Below, in pieces: positions 1-13,400 of a DNA stretch of 64,000 nt. A program made the translations under genes and the position numbers. The DNA is from Kryptolebias marmoratus (Eukaryota > Chordata > Actinopteri > Cyprinodontiformes > Rivulidae), in the NCBI RefSeq assembly GCF_001649575.2, contig NC_051438.1, positions 28,915,273-28,979,272 on the forward strand, written 5' to 3'. The stretch's first letter is position 1. Each line of letters opens with the position of its first letter. The notes beneath the pieces are model-generated. The model saw only the letters and a list, made by a program, of their open reading frames with translations. It searched no databases and had not been told where the DNA came from.

Positions 1-74
1 GTCATTATCAGCTCAGAATATCCAGTTCTGAGCTCTTGATAATCATCAGTTGGTCTTGAATGAAACTTCTTTTC

Positions 75-175
75 ACAAGACGGGTTGAGCCTCAAGTGGA
101 GGAGTTCCAGTATCTGGGTGTCTTGTTCTCAAGTAATGGAAGGATGGAAACAGAGATGGACTGATGGATTTGTCC
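75..175 (+). mobile_element. LINE reverse-transcriptase fragment (Rex3/RTE-like)
   Basis: Translating from 96 gives EFQYLGVLFSSNGRMETE, resembling the conserved 'YLGxxxxxxGrme' stretch near the end of reverse transcriptase domains of fish non-LTR elements. Only a few dozen residues remain, so it is a dead fragment. It probably belongs to the same insertion as the LINE tail at 670-1020; the sequence between them is not recognisable. Confidence 0.6.
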
Positions 176-669
176 GCAGTAATGAGGGTGAAGAAGGACA
201 CAATACAAAATAGTACTTTATTGTCAAAACATGTCTGAAATTTTGTTTTGCATCACAGCAGCTTTGTTTGCCAAAGAACATACCAAACAAAAACATAAAA
301 AGACTCCAAAACATTGAACTACAACATATACAGTCACCCAAAAACTTTCTTGAAGATCATAAACAAAAAACACTTATTATAATATGAGCCAACAATGGGG
401 ATCCAAGGTTGTTGATGCTCCATGTTTAGTTTCAGGACTGACTGGTGAACAAAAGCATTTTTCTGTTTAACCTTCTTAAACTGTGGAACCCTGTACCTTC
501 AGCCAGATGTTTGTATTCATTCATGGAGCTGAGTTCAAAGGAAAATCTTTGTTTTTTGGGTTCATTTACATTCCAACCATCACCACTGGTCATGAGATAG
601 GGATCAAGACCAAAAGAACAAAAACCCAGATCCAACCGACCAAAATGAGCTTCCTCCATAGGGTGGCTG

Positions 670-941
670 GGCTCAGTCTTAGAAATAAGAGAACCTCCAT
701 CATCCAGGGTGGAGCTCGGAGTAGAGCTGCTGCTCAAAAAAAGGCAGCTGAGGTGGTTCGAGCATCTGATTAAGATGCCTCCAGGACGCCTCCCTCTGGA
801 AGTTTTTCTCCCCACAGAGCAGACTCAGAACTTTCTGGAGGTTTTATGTACCCCCTTTGGTCTGGGAACACCCTAGGACCCCTCAGGAGGAGCTGGAGAG
901 GAAGGTCTGGGTTTCCCTCCTGGACCTGTTGGCTTGGATGA
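670..941 (+). mobile_element. 3' end of Rex3-like LINE
   Basis: The stretch including 'ggtggttcgagcatctgatt', 'gacgcctccctctgg' and 'caggaggagctggagaggaa' reads like the diverged C-terminal coding part and 3' end of a Rex3/RTE-type LINE, a family very common in fish genomes. It leads directly into a GGAT tetranucleotide tail, as expected for the GATG-type tails of Rex3. It is 5' truncated and not coding-competent. Class assignment is from memory of the family and not from a search. Confidence 0.65.
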
Positions 942-1020
942 GATGGATGGATGGATGGATGGATGGATGGATGGATGGATGGATGGATGGATGGATGGAT
1001 GGATGGATGGATGGATGGAT
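941..1020 (+). repeat. (GGAT)n microsatellite, about 19 units
   Basis: An uninterrupted run of the tetranucleotide GGAT (same as GATG) follows the LINE 3' end and is best read as its expanded poly-GATG tail. It produces artefactual open frames on both strands (WMDG repeats on plus, HPSI repeats on minus), which are not genes. It is likely to vary in length between individuals. Confidence 0.97.
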
Positions 1021-1202
1021 AGAAAAACTTTTGTTTAAAGAAATGAAAGTCCAGTCTGGTTTGTGATGACTGAGTTCTGCCATCAGAATTTTTGAAATAT
1101 ATTCTTTTCCAAGAAAATAGCACGAAAATAGCACTGTAAGAACCTCACAGATTTCAGTGTCATAAAACTCTCATTTAAAAGTTTTATTGTTTGTTTTTCC
1201 AG

Positions 1203-1413
1203 ATCAAAGCTACAGACCAGGGCAACCCGCCACGCTCATCCACATCTCGACTCGACGTTGAGTGGGTGCCCCGCCCACCGGCCTCCACGGAACCACTGAC
1301 GTTCGTGGAGCCTCACTTCCCCTTTGCTGTCATGGAAACGGATCATGTCACTCACTTGGTGGGCATCATCATGATGGAGACACACCAACCGCTGCTGTGG
1401 TACGACATCATCG
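1203..1413 (+). CDS. fat2: fat2 exon 1 of window: end of one cadherin repeat, start of next
   Basis: Residues 1-70. The exon enters in phase 0 after AG at 1202 and leaves in phase 1 at donor GTGAGT. It starts with [13 protein letters not shown], the late strand of a cadherin repeat, followed by the FAT-typical VEW linker (not a DxNDNxP calcium linker) and then the first half of the next repeat ([16 protein letters not shown]). If the protein has 34 repeats, these are repeats 12 and 13. The upstream exons that complete repeat 12 lie outside the window. Confidence 0.92.
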
Positions 1414-4400
1414 GTGAGTGAACAGACAAAAACAGAGTATTGATCGAGTGCTGAGAGAAAAACAAAATAAACTTAAAGCTGTGATGAAGAATAACCATCC
1501 CAGGAATGAGGGTAATGATCTCTAAAAGAAGACAAACAATGTTTTAAAATACTATTAATATTTGTTTCCACAATTTGTCAAAAAAGAAGCGAAACCTCGA
1601 GCAGCACCTGAAATGAGCGTTTACTGATTACTGAGTAACGACTCCTCATAAATCACCAAGAGTTTTGTTTTTTCTGCTGCTGGGTGGCGTTAAACTAAAG
1701 GAAAAGTGAGTGCTAACTCATGGAGTAAAAAACAAACAGGTCACAGTCACCATCCATCTTTAGGAGCCTCATATAAACTGAACAACTTTTCAAAATGTCA
1801 GCCAAGTTGTGTGAGTCTGAGCAAAGAGACGATACACCGCCTGACTCTGTGTTAAAAGGGGGAAAAAACATATTTAGTGAGTTTAGAGGTGCACTAACTA
1901 CGTGTTTTTGACCCCTTTTAACACAGTCAGGTGTCTTAAAGGCAGTAAAAAAAAATGTGTGAGTTTCAAAGGTGCAAGGAATTATTGAAATTATGTTTTT
2001 ATTTATCTTACTTTTCACCAATGTGCTGCTTTGCTCAGAGGTTTGTCAGAATAAAGTTACCTAAAACTTTAAAGTAGCAAAACCCTGACTAAAACCAACA
2101 AAAGTTCAGATAAAAGTTAAAGTAGCAAAAGGTTAAGTAAAAGCTAGAAGTAGAGAAACACTAGATAAAAGTATAACAAGGCTAGTTAGAGGCTAAAAGT
2201 AGCAAAAAGACTGGGTGAGAGCTAAAACTAACAAAAGGCTAGCTAAAAGTAAAATAAAAAGACAAAAATAGAGCCAGATTTTCAAAGAGAAGAATGTTTA
2301 TAAATACAACTAAATATATAAAGTATAAAGGTTACAAAAAACAAAAATCATATCACCCATTTCCTAAATGATTTAAATGTTTTGATATATGAGCAGCTGA
2401 AACAGTGCAAAGTCTGCAGAGGTAGCATGAGTGCAAACGATGAACAGAAAAAAATAAAACCATCGTGTGATTAATGTGTTCACATATTTATTTTAGTTTT
2501 GGTGTCATTAATGTGCACATAGGGTGCAGTCATGGAGTGCACGGTGCATGTTGGTCACAAAGTTGGCCTAAACTCTGGAGTTTTAGGATCATATTGTGTG
2601 CTGCCATCTGCGTAGTTTGAGATTAAAATTTACTTTGCTGTCTGTTTTGTTTGCATGGTTTCAGCATTCTCCTGACCGAGCTGCAATTGTGTCTTTGCAT
2701 GTGAATTATGACCTCACTTTCAGTCTGACAATCCTTCATTTCTGCTGCTTAACGCATCAAAAGTGTACTCGTTTTTCTTAAGTTTCTGTAAATTCTTATA
2801 TGAGAAAGGCTTATGTTTCCAGTAAAAGAAAATATGGTTTCTCTCTGTAAGTGTTACTCTACTCAACATATAATTTCTAAGTTTTGTTTGTTCTTTATAG
2901 CAAATGTTACAATCAGGTAGACATCTCCTTTACAGACAATCGGTGCCGTGTTCATGTGATGTTTTCATTTTATTTCTGCTTTTGCTGCCTTCTACTGTCT
3001 GACAGAAACAGGTCAGTTCTGTAGTTTTTACAGTTTTTCTTCTGTTGTTGGAAAAAACACTAGCCTTTAGATGTAAAAAAAGAGGAAATGTTGCTGCTCA
3101 GGTGGATAAAACACTTATTTATAGCAGCATGTGCAGTTTGTTCTCTTTGCAATCATCTTATCCTGTCGCTGAGATAAAAATCTTTTTGAAAAGGCAAACT
3201 CAGGAACCAGAAATAGCTGAAAATTAGGAATCCTTTTAAAATGATTTTGACATTATTGCCTGTTTTCTAAAAAAATTTCCAGGACATTTCTTTCATGACA
3301 CAAAAGGGTACAAACTGTTTGGCTTTGGCTCATCATACATGTCCACACCTTAACTATGTTTTCTGTTTAGCTCATATTTGATTCATTTACTAACAAATCC
3401 TCCGTAACACATATATAGGGGTGGATGAGAAGAGGGAAAACAAGGTGGAGTCTAGATTAAGAAAAGGTCTTGGTGTCAGCTGCATCACCGGGATGTTTCT
3501 TCCAGTTGGAAACAAATCAGCAGCGTTTTTTCTCATCAACTGCCAGGTCAACACAGGAGGGAGGATCAGCCATTCCTCCTCGTCTTCCTCTCCTTTCTCA
3601 TCCGAGCATTGTGAGGAGGAATATCACAGACAGAGCTTTACAGAGAATAAAAAGTGTGAAATTATTTCCCGTTGAAGTGGAAATCAACCCTTTGACTGCA
3701 GAAGTGTGCCTGCATGCCGTTTGCTTTGAGCCTCGCAGGCAAACATGTCAGGGTTTGCTGGCGGTCTGCTGCCAGGCGAGGCGGCGTGTGTCCAGAGATG
3801 GAAAGCTCCTCCTGTTCGCTTTGCTGATCGAAGCTCAATCTGTGCCACGACTCCACAGAGTCCTGCTGCGGCCCGCAGGGGGCACTCCCAGGTCTCAGAG
3901 CTGCTGACATTTTCAGGTGCTGTTTGTAATACAGAAAATAAGTTTTAATCATCCAGACTAACGTGGATGCACTGTAACAAACCAGAAACATGGACATGCA
4001 CAGTAAGTGCGTGCTTCAACGGGTCACACCTCATCGATGCAGGATTCACAGATCTGTTTGCTTGGTACAGAGCTGAAGACGTAAACAGTTTGGTTGTAAA
4101 GGTCCTGATTTTTAGGTTAAATTTATTGAGTATATTGTTTGGACTCTCAACTTGTCTTTGCACAGTTTAGGGGGACTTTTCTATTTCTATAAGAGCATCT
4201 ATTTTTGAGTCTGATTCCACTGCTAACTTAAAATATCATGTTTTTGGAATGAAGTCTTCTAAATTTGAAACTTATGTAATTTATTAAGCTGTTCTGGTTG
4301 GCAGGAGGATAATATACCTCTCACCTTTCTCATTGGGTGAGACGCTGATTTATTATTGTTTAAAATGTGGCGGTAAAATCAATAAATCTCCATGTTAAGC

Positions 4401-7400
4401 TCCAAAAACCTGAATTCATGGAGTCTCTGTTTGACAAACAAATCAGAACATTATTCTGACTGATAGAATAACCAGCTGAGTGGAAATTACATTATGATTA
4501 AATCTAATCTTGTTTTGTGTTTGGGCTTCACTGCGTGACCAAGGTAGTAGATGTTAAATCAGCTTCCTGTCTCCATGAGCACATCTATTCTTTAATCTCA
4601 GCTGTTTTTATGTAACTGCTGTGGAAAAATACTGAGTTGCAGGTTGAGTTTCTGAATTACTTCCTGTGTTAGCTTGTCATGAAGCGTTTACATAACTATA
4701 GAGCTGTACGTGGAAGGTGTGCAAAAAGGGGAAAAGTTGTTTCAATCAGAATGTGTTTGCAGAGTTTTTAATCTTTCAGAGCTGAAGAGTTTGTTTCATT
4801 GATGGATTCTTGTGCTGCATGAAATAATTTCCCTGTGTGGTCAGCAGAGATACCTCTGGAATTATCACTGAAGGCCTGTCAACCATCAGATCAACCAGTC
4901 GCCTCCCCTCTCATCTCTAATTTGCTCTTTTATCACTATCTCCACATGACAAGACAGGCTGTCATGTCTCTGTTCTGTTTCACTCCATTATAATTCCTCC
5001 ACCGCCGTGTATCACTGACCCTCATCCCTGGTGTGTCACAGAGCTCCTCTCCCAGGCAGATACCATCAGGGTTTTATTGCCCTAGTTTGCCTTCCTCCTC
5101 TCCAACAACAGAACACAGATTCCTATCGGCGTTCTCCGGCACTGCAATAACTCAAAGGGGGGAAAATGAACGCTTCTTCGCTGTCAAAATAACTCAAACA
5201 CGTCCTGTGAATCCACTCAAAAACAGAATGCTGCATTTAGACCCAAAGTGAGATTGTGACACGAAATCTGCTGATCAGCATACCAGGTCAGTCAAAAGTT
5301 AACTTCCAGTGGACCGATACATTCAGCAGCCTCAGCACCAACCAAACGATATATATGCTCCTCACACGTAGATTAGGTTAGTAACACAGAAGTTATTCAG
5401 TCATGAAAACACTGACAATCAAAACAGACGGTTGTAGGCAAAAGTGTAGAGGTTTAATATGAGCTCATGTTGCGTTCTTTCACAAAGAATTGTTGGTGTT
5501 AAGAAAATAAATATTTTATGTGCCTGAAAAATGATTTTTTTTTAAATCAGGCCCTCATTTGGCTGGCCATCAACTTAGTCTGGACCAAGACTTTTGCCTC
5601 TTTATTCGAACTGATGAGGTAAAAACTATTGATAACTGTTAGAACATCACGTTAAAGTTGACTAAATTCTTCCTTTAAGTCTTGAAAGATGACTTTTTTC
5701 TCAAATATTGCAGCTTTTTTATGCCAATAAAATTAAACTTTAAAGTATAAATGTTGAGATTGATCTCAAAACTAAAACAAAAAGAACTCTGTCCGTATTT
5801 TTCTTGTTCCGAGTGTCCCTAATGCGCCATCATAAGAAGGCAGGCGAGCTGTTTGTGGATCCAGAGCCTTTCGGCTCCACTGGCCTGTGAGCTCCGTGTT
5901 ATTCGCCGCAGTGGGTCCCAGCTGGGTCGGGATGAGGGTCAGGACCTGCTGAGACACAAACACAATTAGTTTAATCTTGACAGACCTGTCTGAGGTGGAG
6001 GTCATGGTCATAAAGTAATAACATGTCCCAAAGTATTTTTGTGAAAACAGACTTTTTCTGAACTTCTCAGCCACTTTTCACCTCCGTTATCGGAGGGAAA
6101 ACCTGAGGAATGAATCATTGATGAAGACTGTGAGATCAGGTTGAACAATTTAACATAATTCAATACAGAAGACCTTGAGTTAACATTAATTCATCAATCT
6201 TTCACGCCGCTCCCCGGTTGCTCCTGACACTGGTGTCTTCAGCCCTCGAGGAGCTGCGAGATTAATCAGGACTGTTAGATGTTTAAAATGATAGCAACGA
6301 GCAAAAAACCCATTTCTCCTTCATTTGTTTCTGGTGGTGAACTACAAAGTTGTTTTCCTTCTCTGGGCTTCTAAAACAATAAAAATGAAGCAGCGTGAGA
6401 ACTTAAACCTCCTTCCTGCTTGGCATGTTCACAGCACACAGATTCATAACCTTGAAGAGCTTCTGTGAGAATAATTTGGGTCACTTTAAGAAATCAGAAG
6501 CACTTGTTCTTTTTAAATTCAGTTTCACTTCTTCACCTTGGAGCTTTTCTTCTTAATTTGACTGAAAATAATAAGAAATAACATATTATTTTATTATTAT
6601 TATTTGTTTCTTTCTGAGGTACTGACTTTAAAGTATATTTTACTTTTTGTATTTAATATATTTTAATTGATTTTAGGCTAATAGTGAGATATGAACCTAT
6701 AGATTAAGTAAAAAATCTTTTATAATAGCTTGTAAACATTAATGTCCACATAGTTTCAGTAGAAGTTCTGGTCATATTTGAAGATATTTGATGAAACAAC
6801 TTCAGTTAAACTTAATTTCTGACCCTCTCCTGGAGTCTCAGCCTTTTTAGAAAACAATCTCAGATCTGATCAGAGAAAATGATGTTTTCTCAGCAGGAGA
6901 GCTGATCGGATTCAGGCTGAGGTTAACATGAGGACGTCCTCCTTCGTTCGTACCGAGACTTTCCGGAGGGTCAGGCTGTTGTGGCGAGGAGGAAGTAATG
7001 GTGGGAGATGCAGCTGAAAATGTCGTCTTTCTCACGGCCGCTTCAGCTCATCCTCCTCAACTTGCCCTGAAGGGAACGTCTGCTGCAAACTCAGCTGTTC
7101 TCAGAAACAATTTACATCCTTTTCGGTTTGAGCTTCAGCTGCGAAGCTGAACTGAGGAACATTCTGTGGTCCTTCCGTGTATTATTCTGTCATAATGAGT
7201 ATTTAGAACGACTCCCTGCTGATTAATAAATGAGATTCCAACACTGAGGCTCGTAATAACCCCACTTTTATCCTTTTTCAGTGATAAGATTTATTTTTAA
7301 TATGAGGAAATAATATGACAAAAAAGCAGAACAAACAAAGAATACATGCTTAACATGTTTAAAAAGAAGTAGCATATTTGACCCAACCCTTTCCTTTTCT

Positions 7401-10400
7401 TTAAAACCTAATAATTGTTTTCTTTCTGTTTTATCCAGTTATCACTCCTTTTTTACAAAACATTTTGGTTATGTAATCATAGTAACACTTCAAGAAATCC
7501 ACATATTTGCAGTTATAAACACATCTATACATTTACACATACATACATCCTAAATAACTCCTGAAAGAAGTGTCTAAATATATCCAATTTATAGTCTTAA
7601 CACAGGCAACCAAAAAAAAAAGTCAGTAAAGCATCCTGAAACAATCCAAGTTTTCTTTACTCTTATTTTGAAAAGATTGGTTTGTAAACATCTGAGGACA
7701 TTATTTAGTTGCTGAAAATGAAGTTTATAACATCAACCTGTAAAAAAACACAAAAAGCACAATCCTTCATTCAGCTGCAGATATTTTTCCACTCATTTTG
7801 CAGCCGGAGATGGACAGCAGTTACAGCGTTTACTGACTGGATTCTGCAGCAACACTTTCTTTGTTTATCTCTGTTTAAAAGCAATAAAAAGCAAAATCAT
7901 CAAGGCTGTGGAGAGGAAGTAAAAGGCCAGCTCAGCTTCACTGTCGATGCTTGTTAGACGGATTTTATTTGTGACTGTTTTTGTTTGTAGATGTAATAAA
8001 AGACACTTTTAGAAACTTTTCTGTTTTAAAAACAAAGAAGTTGTTTTGTCAAAAAGAAATTAATAAAATATTCTTTTTAGTATTTTTTTATTGTCACAAA
8101 TAACAATTTGCGACAGTAAGTCAACTTGTCAGCTGTTAAATAAAAACTAAATGTGGAATCTTTTTATTCATTTCATGAAGCATCTTCTTCAGTCTCTTCC
8201 TGTCAAAACAACCAATAATTATACAAACCTGACAAAGAAATCTTCCATTTATTTTAGTCCAAAACAAACATATTTCAGCGGTTCATCTGCTTTTGTTATG
8301 TGGCATTTAAAAAGTTTTTTCTCCAGATTCTCTTGAAAGTGAATCTTGCTTTTGTCTGCTGGTTGTAGAGCAGGACGATTTCTCATTTCTGTTAATACGT
8401 AAAAAGAAAAATCGTTGTTTGTTGTGGTCTGGGGTAATTTAGGTCTCCAGGTTTAGCCTTCTGTTTCCCGGTCCTCAACACTCCACGTTTGTAACGGCTA
8501 AGTTGGAGCCAAAGATGGTGAGTCAGATGACTGATGGGCTCCCAGCCGCTCAGCTTGCCTTGTTGCCACCGGGGCCTTGACCCAGATAAACATTAAGAGG
8601 ATGAATGGGAGGATAGATGGATAAAAAATGTGAGTGAGACTCTCACGCTGCAGATTCTCACTTCCTGTGGAGCATTTTTGATGCCCACTGAGTAACACGA
8701 GTAAAAGATGCCTTTTGCATGGCTGGCTCTCGGAGTAAAGGGTTCTCCAACCGTGGCAGGGATATGATTTTGTTGCTGGGGATGATCAGTAAAGTGAAAA
8801 ATTGCCTTCACAGTACATCTTCTCTGTTTGCTGGGATGTGCGAAGGTGTCGATTCACAAAAGGTTTCTAAATTTAAATCTCTGCCACAAAGCTGTCAGTG
8901 TTCCCGGTTTGATGTAAAAGAAACATTCCTCTGGATGGCTCAGCTATTGATGAATCTGAGCTGAACAGGAAGAGTGGTCTATACTCATAAAGCACCTTTC
9001 GAATCTCACAGACGCATCAGGATTCAGCGTGTTGTCCAAGGACACTGGCACTGTGCGTGGATGGGGGATCAAACCTGCGATCCTCTGGTTGGATGACAAC
9101 CGCCCTTCCACTGAGCCAAAGTCAAAACAAGATGAAAAAATGAATAATAAAATTTATAGAGAAAAGTACAGGATGAAAAAAATATTGTGCTAATGTGATT
9201 TATGTCACATTTTCTTTACTAATAAATGTAAACAGGCCAAGAAGTTGAATTCTGAATTTTTTGGGAGGTTCTTAACTTCAGAGGCATGCAGCTTCATCGT
9301 TTGAGTTTTGAACATGTTCAAAAAAAATTGTGCAACAACTTTTCTCTCAAAATAGTCACAAAGTTGCTGCAGGCATCTTCAGCTCATCTCTAGAGTCGTT
9401 CTTTGCCTCCTATGGGAGTTCTCTGACAAAAAAAACCCTGAAGCAAATGTTCAGGTCGAAGAAATAATGCTGTAGATAAACAATAATTATTAAAAAACTG
9501 GTCCTAATCTGCCTGTCTTCATTTCAAAATTGTACTCCAGCAGATTAAATCCTAAACCTGGGGTTGGCTGCCAAGGTGGGAACAAATTGAACCAAGGTGG
9601 ATGGACATGGACAGCAAAATAATGCAGTTTTGCAATCAGTGCACACAGAAATAGGCTGTGATTTTCAAAGACTGGCTGCACAAAACGTGGCTGCACAGCT
9701 TGGTGGTCTCTTTATTGCAAACACTCAAAGTTCAGTGAAACTGCAGCAGAAAATTTACATATTTTCTTGCAATTTTCCTGCAAATTTGAGGGATTTTTTT
9801 CTACCAACTCATCTCCCAACAGTCGCGGCTCAGTGAGAAACCACCTTTGACATCCTAATAAACACCATCTGGCTGAGCAGGCATGAGATTTACCTTTGTC
9901 ACGTATGTACACACAACCTGCTGAGACAAAGATATGAGAAAAGACAAATCATAGGGGGCGGGATGAGGGGGCTGCAGGAGAAAGATTAAAAAGGAAAGGA
10001 GGAGAAGCAAAAAGACAAGGATATCAAAAAGAAGTGAGATGGCAGCAGATGGTCAGAGTGAGTCAGAAGGACTGGAGATTAAAAGCACAGTATGTTTGAA
10101 TATTAGTTTATTTGTGTCATAAAATGCGTGCACAGATAAGTCAGGATACAGCCAGGATTAAAGCTGAGTCTGGAGAACTGCCATGCATGTTAAAAATAAA
10201 ATAAAACATCTGTGGAAGCAACGAACACCAAACAACTACTGTTAACTTTTTAAAACTAAGAAGCTGAGACAGCTGCAAATAAATAGATCCTTGTGGTTTA
10301 ACCTTTAGTTTTGCCTCTCCTTTTTAAATAGGAGATAATAAGCTTTTAAAGAATGCTGATTTGCAGCAAACATCTTATATAACATGAGGGGCAGATGCAG

Positions 10401-13400
10401 TTATTTCTTTTGACATTGTAAAACTCTAAAAAGAAACACTTAAAATGATGCACACCATCTTTTGTTTTGCAGACAGAAAAATATACATTAAATATCCGTA
10501 CCTGTAGGACCACACATGTCCAACTCCATTCCTCGGGGGCCGTTTTCCTGCATGTTTTAGATGCATTCTTGCTTTAAATCACCTGGTTTAAATGGATGAT
10601 TTGTGGACGTGCTGCTGGAGATCTTGATGATTTGGTGAGGAGGTAATTAAACCATCTGAATCAGGTGTGTTGGAGCAGAAACACCTAAAACCTCCCGTAC
10701 TGTGGAGCCTTGAAGCCTGGAGTCTGACCCTCCTGCTGTAGATAAAAACTTAAATGTCTCCAACTAGGACAACTTTCATCCTGAGATTAGCTGCACTAAT
10801 TCTTATCCCATTAACATTTTTACAGAAAGTGGTTCCTGTATGTTTGCCTGATCATGCGTGTAAAGATTTTCTGGTTCTGACTCCCACAGCAAACAAAGAA
10901 ATCCGACCAGACAAACTGTGGGTGTGTTTAAACGGACTTAAAGCCGATGAAAAATACAGCCGTTATTCATTATTTGGCTTTAACTAAATGTCATCCGTCC
11001 ACTTATAGGCTAGTTTTTAAAATGAAAATAAAACATGTAATAAACCATGAAAAAGTTTTGAGGCCTCTGATCAGTTTCTGTCTGTTATTAAACTGGACTT
11101 TCTTATGTTTCAACACACATCTGTATCAGTTTATCTCTTTGCCTTGTTTTAATGCAGAATGTGCTCCACCTGTTTATTAATGGGTTGCTTAAAGGTATTT
11201 TAAAAACTTGCAAAAGAACTCTAAAATCAGTGTTCAGCTAACTTATAAATTATTTAAATCTTTCTCCAGATTTTCATCTATTGATCAGAGTTCTTTAATG
11301 CTATCAGAACATCTTAAATCAGGCATCTTCTGTTATTAATCAAAGCTCACCCGGGTTCAACATTTCATCATTATTTTTGTCCCGAGGTCAAAAAGGGAAC
11401 AAAGTCCGTGTTGAACTTAAAAATGAGGCAGGTAGTAGAAGTAATACGCAGTGTTGATGTTTCAGGTGGTTTCTGAGCTCTGACGCTGAAGAAAAAGTTA
11501 CATAAATGTCATCTGAAGATGATCGATGAAGCTTCAGAACCTGGCAGAATAAACCTCCATCCTTACCATATTCTTCACAGTCTTTATTTTTCCTTTTTTT
11601 GTCTCTCAGGAGGGGATGAGGACAAAGACTTTACCATCCAGAGGAACGTAGGAACCATCTCAATCGCCCGGCGGCTCGATGCAGCTCGACACTCAAACTA
11701 CAACCTGACGGTGGAGGTCACAGACGGACACCAAAAGGTCACCACGCAGGTCAGGAACCAAGTTCAGATGAAGTGAGGAGACTCAGGAGTGACAATTTAT
11801 CATTTAAATCCGTTTAAAAATAGGAATAGAAACAGATAAATGTTATTGTGTTCAGTTGCAGCCGGGTGATCTGAACCATCTTTTTTCTACAAACTCAGAG
11901 AACTTTTTAATAAAAATAACTGAACGTTCAGTAAAAAACCAAACGATATCAGCAACTAACCTGATGCTACATTTAACTTTGTGACTGTTGGAAACTAGTT
12001 GGGTAAAAATGTCAAGAAAATACTCAAACTTTCTGTTCTACTACCATAAACGACTTTCATGACAGTAAAAATAGCTACTTTTAATTGGCTCATTTTACTA
12101 TTTTTTTTCCTCTTTTTCAAGCGTTAGATGACTTGTGGTTTTGTTTCATGAACTCAAACTAGCAACAGAGAATTAAAATATGCTTTCCTTCATAGCTGAG
12201 ATCAAAGAAAATAAAGATTGGATGTGGTGTCACTTTAAACTCAGTGCAAACCAAACCTGCTGACAGACATGAACAAAAAGCAATAAAACCTTCAACAATG
12301 TTGATCTATATCTTCATTTATAAAAAATTTTTAAGTCTTTTTGCGTCCTGGAGTCCGCGGGTGCTGATTCTTTGAAGCACTTCCATATTTTATGTCTTTA
12401 TTTTCTCAAACTCTGTGTGTTGTGTCTCCGCTCTGCAGGCCTACATCCTTGTTGTGGACATGAACGAACACCGGCCCGCCTTCCTGAAGTCGCTTTACGA
12501 GGTGAGAGCAGATCTGTAATTGTAGAACTTGGGGTTGTAAAGGTGAGTCACTGCAGAAGTAATACTCTGAGGGAAATAATTATGGAGATACTGGAATGCG
12601 AGCAGATGGGAAAACCAGCAGAGATGTGTCAACACTTTTTAATCACGACTCATAAAACGTCTAAACAATCTGCTGACGGTGGAACTTTTACTGAACATTT
12701 TTAGTAAAAGTAAAGATGGAAGAAATAAGATCTGTGATTTGTTTTAAAGGGAACTATGATGTAGTAATTTTTATTACTTTTAACTTACATGAAACAATGT
12801 GCTGTCAGGGTCAAACATGAGGACTTCAACTGAGTGAAAAGGCAGCAAAAGTCTAGAAACAGCAGCTCAAGATCAAGTTACAAAATGTTTGTCTTCTAGG
12901 AAGGAAAATGAAAGAAATATAAGTAGTTTAAACATTTTGCACATTGCTGTAGATTTTTTGTCAACACTTCACCAACTGATGAAGAAATGTTTCTTACTAA
13001 ACTAACAAAATGTCAGATTTCCCCTCAGGTTTTGGAGTTAAAGATCACCATTTAAAAACCCTGAAAGGAGAAACAAACTGAAAAAAAAAAAATCATAGAG
13101 CACATGAGATATAATTAAACCCCTTGTAGTTGTTTAGTTCACATTTTTATTTTGTGCACAAAAAAACAAAACAAAAGAAGCTTTTCATCCAAACACCAGG
13201 GAACACAAGGTCTCGGCTTCTATTATGACATAAACTTCCCTGTTTGCTTGTTTTGTCATGCATTGTGATATTTATTCAGTCATGCATAAAAACACTTCTA
13301 ATAGCTGTTTTTGTGGGTGAGAGCAGAGAAAACTAGAAGACAAAACCCACCAGGCAGTGCAGAACCTGGTTCTGTGGCCTAAAAATGCGTGTGGATATAT

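Larger units (their letters stand above)
1..1202. other. Intron upstream of first visible exon
   Basis: This is the 3' part of an intron that begins outside the window. It holds LINE debris and a GGAT microsatellite (listed separately) and ends in a pyrimidine-rich tract and AG at 1201-1202. I see no cadherin-coding exon in it on either strand. Short open frames here come from the repeat. Confidence 0.7.
1414..11609 (+). other. 10.2 kb intron
   Basis: Largest intron in the window. Recognisable content: a short inverted repeat at 1840-1931, a degenerate minisatellite at 2060-2270, a dispersed fish repeat at 8975-9122 and a palindromic MITE at 10512-10738. The rest is AT-rich unique-looking sequence with no supported exon: the cadherin repeat reads continuously across the flanking exons, so no further exon is needed. 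Open frames here lack homology to anything I recognise. Confidence 0.8.

Noticed and set aside
770..1134. Open frames of 69-117 codons on both strands rich in WMDG or HPSI repeats
   Set aside because: They are translations of the GGAT microsatellite at the LINE tail, not genes.
8560..8630. Possible second Rex3-like tail ('agataaacattaagaggatg' with GGATAGATGG)
   Set aside because: Similarity is limited to a few words around a short GGAT-like run; too weak to call.
12372..12704. 110-codon frame across exon 3
   Set aside because: It is in a different frame from the cadherin linker; the 63 bp exon [15 protein letters not shown] fits both splice sites and phase.
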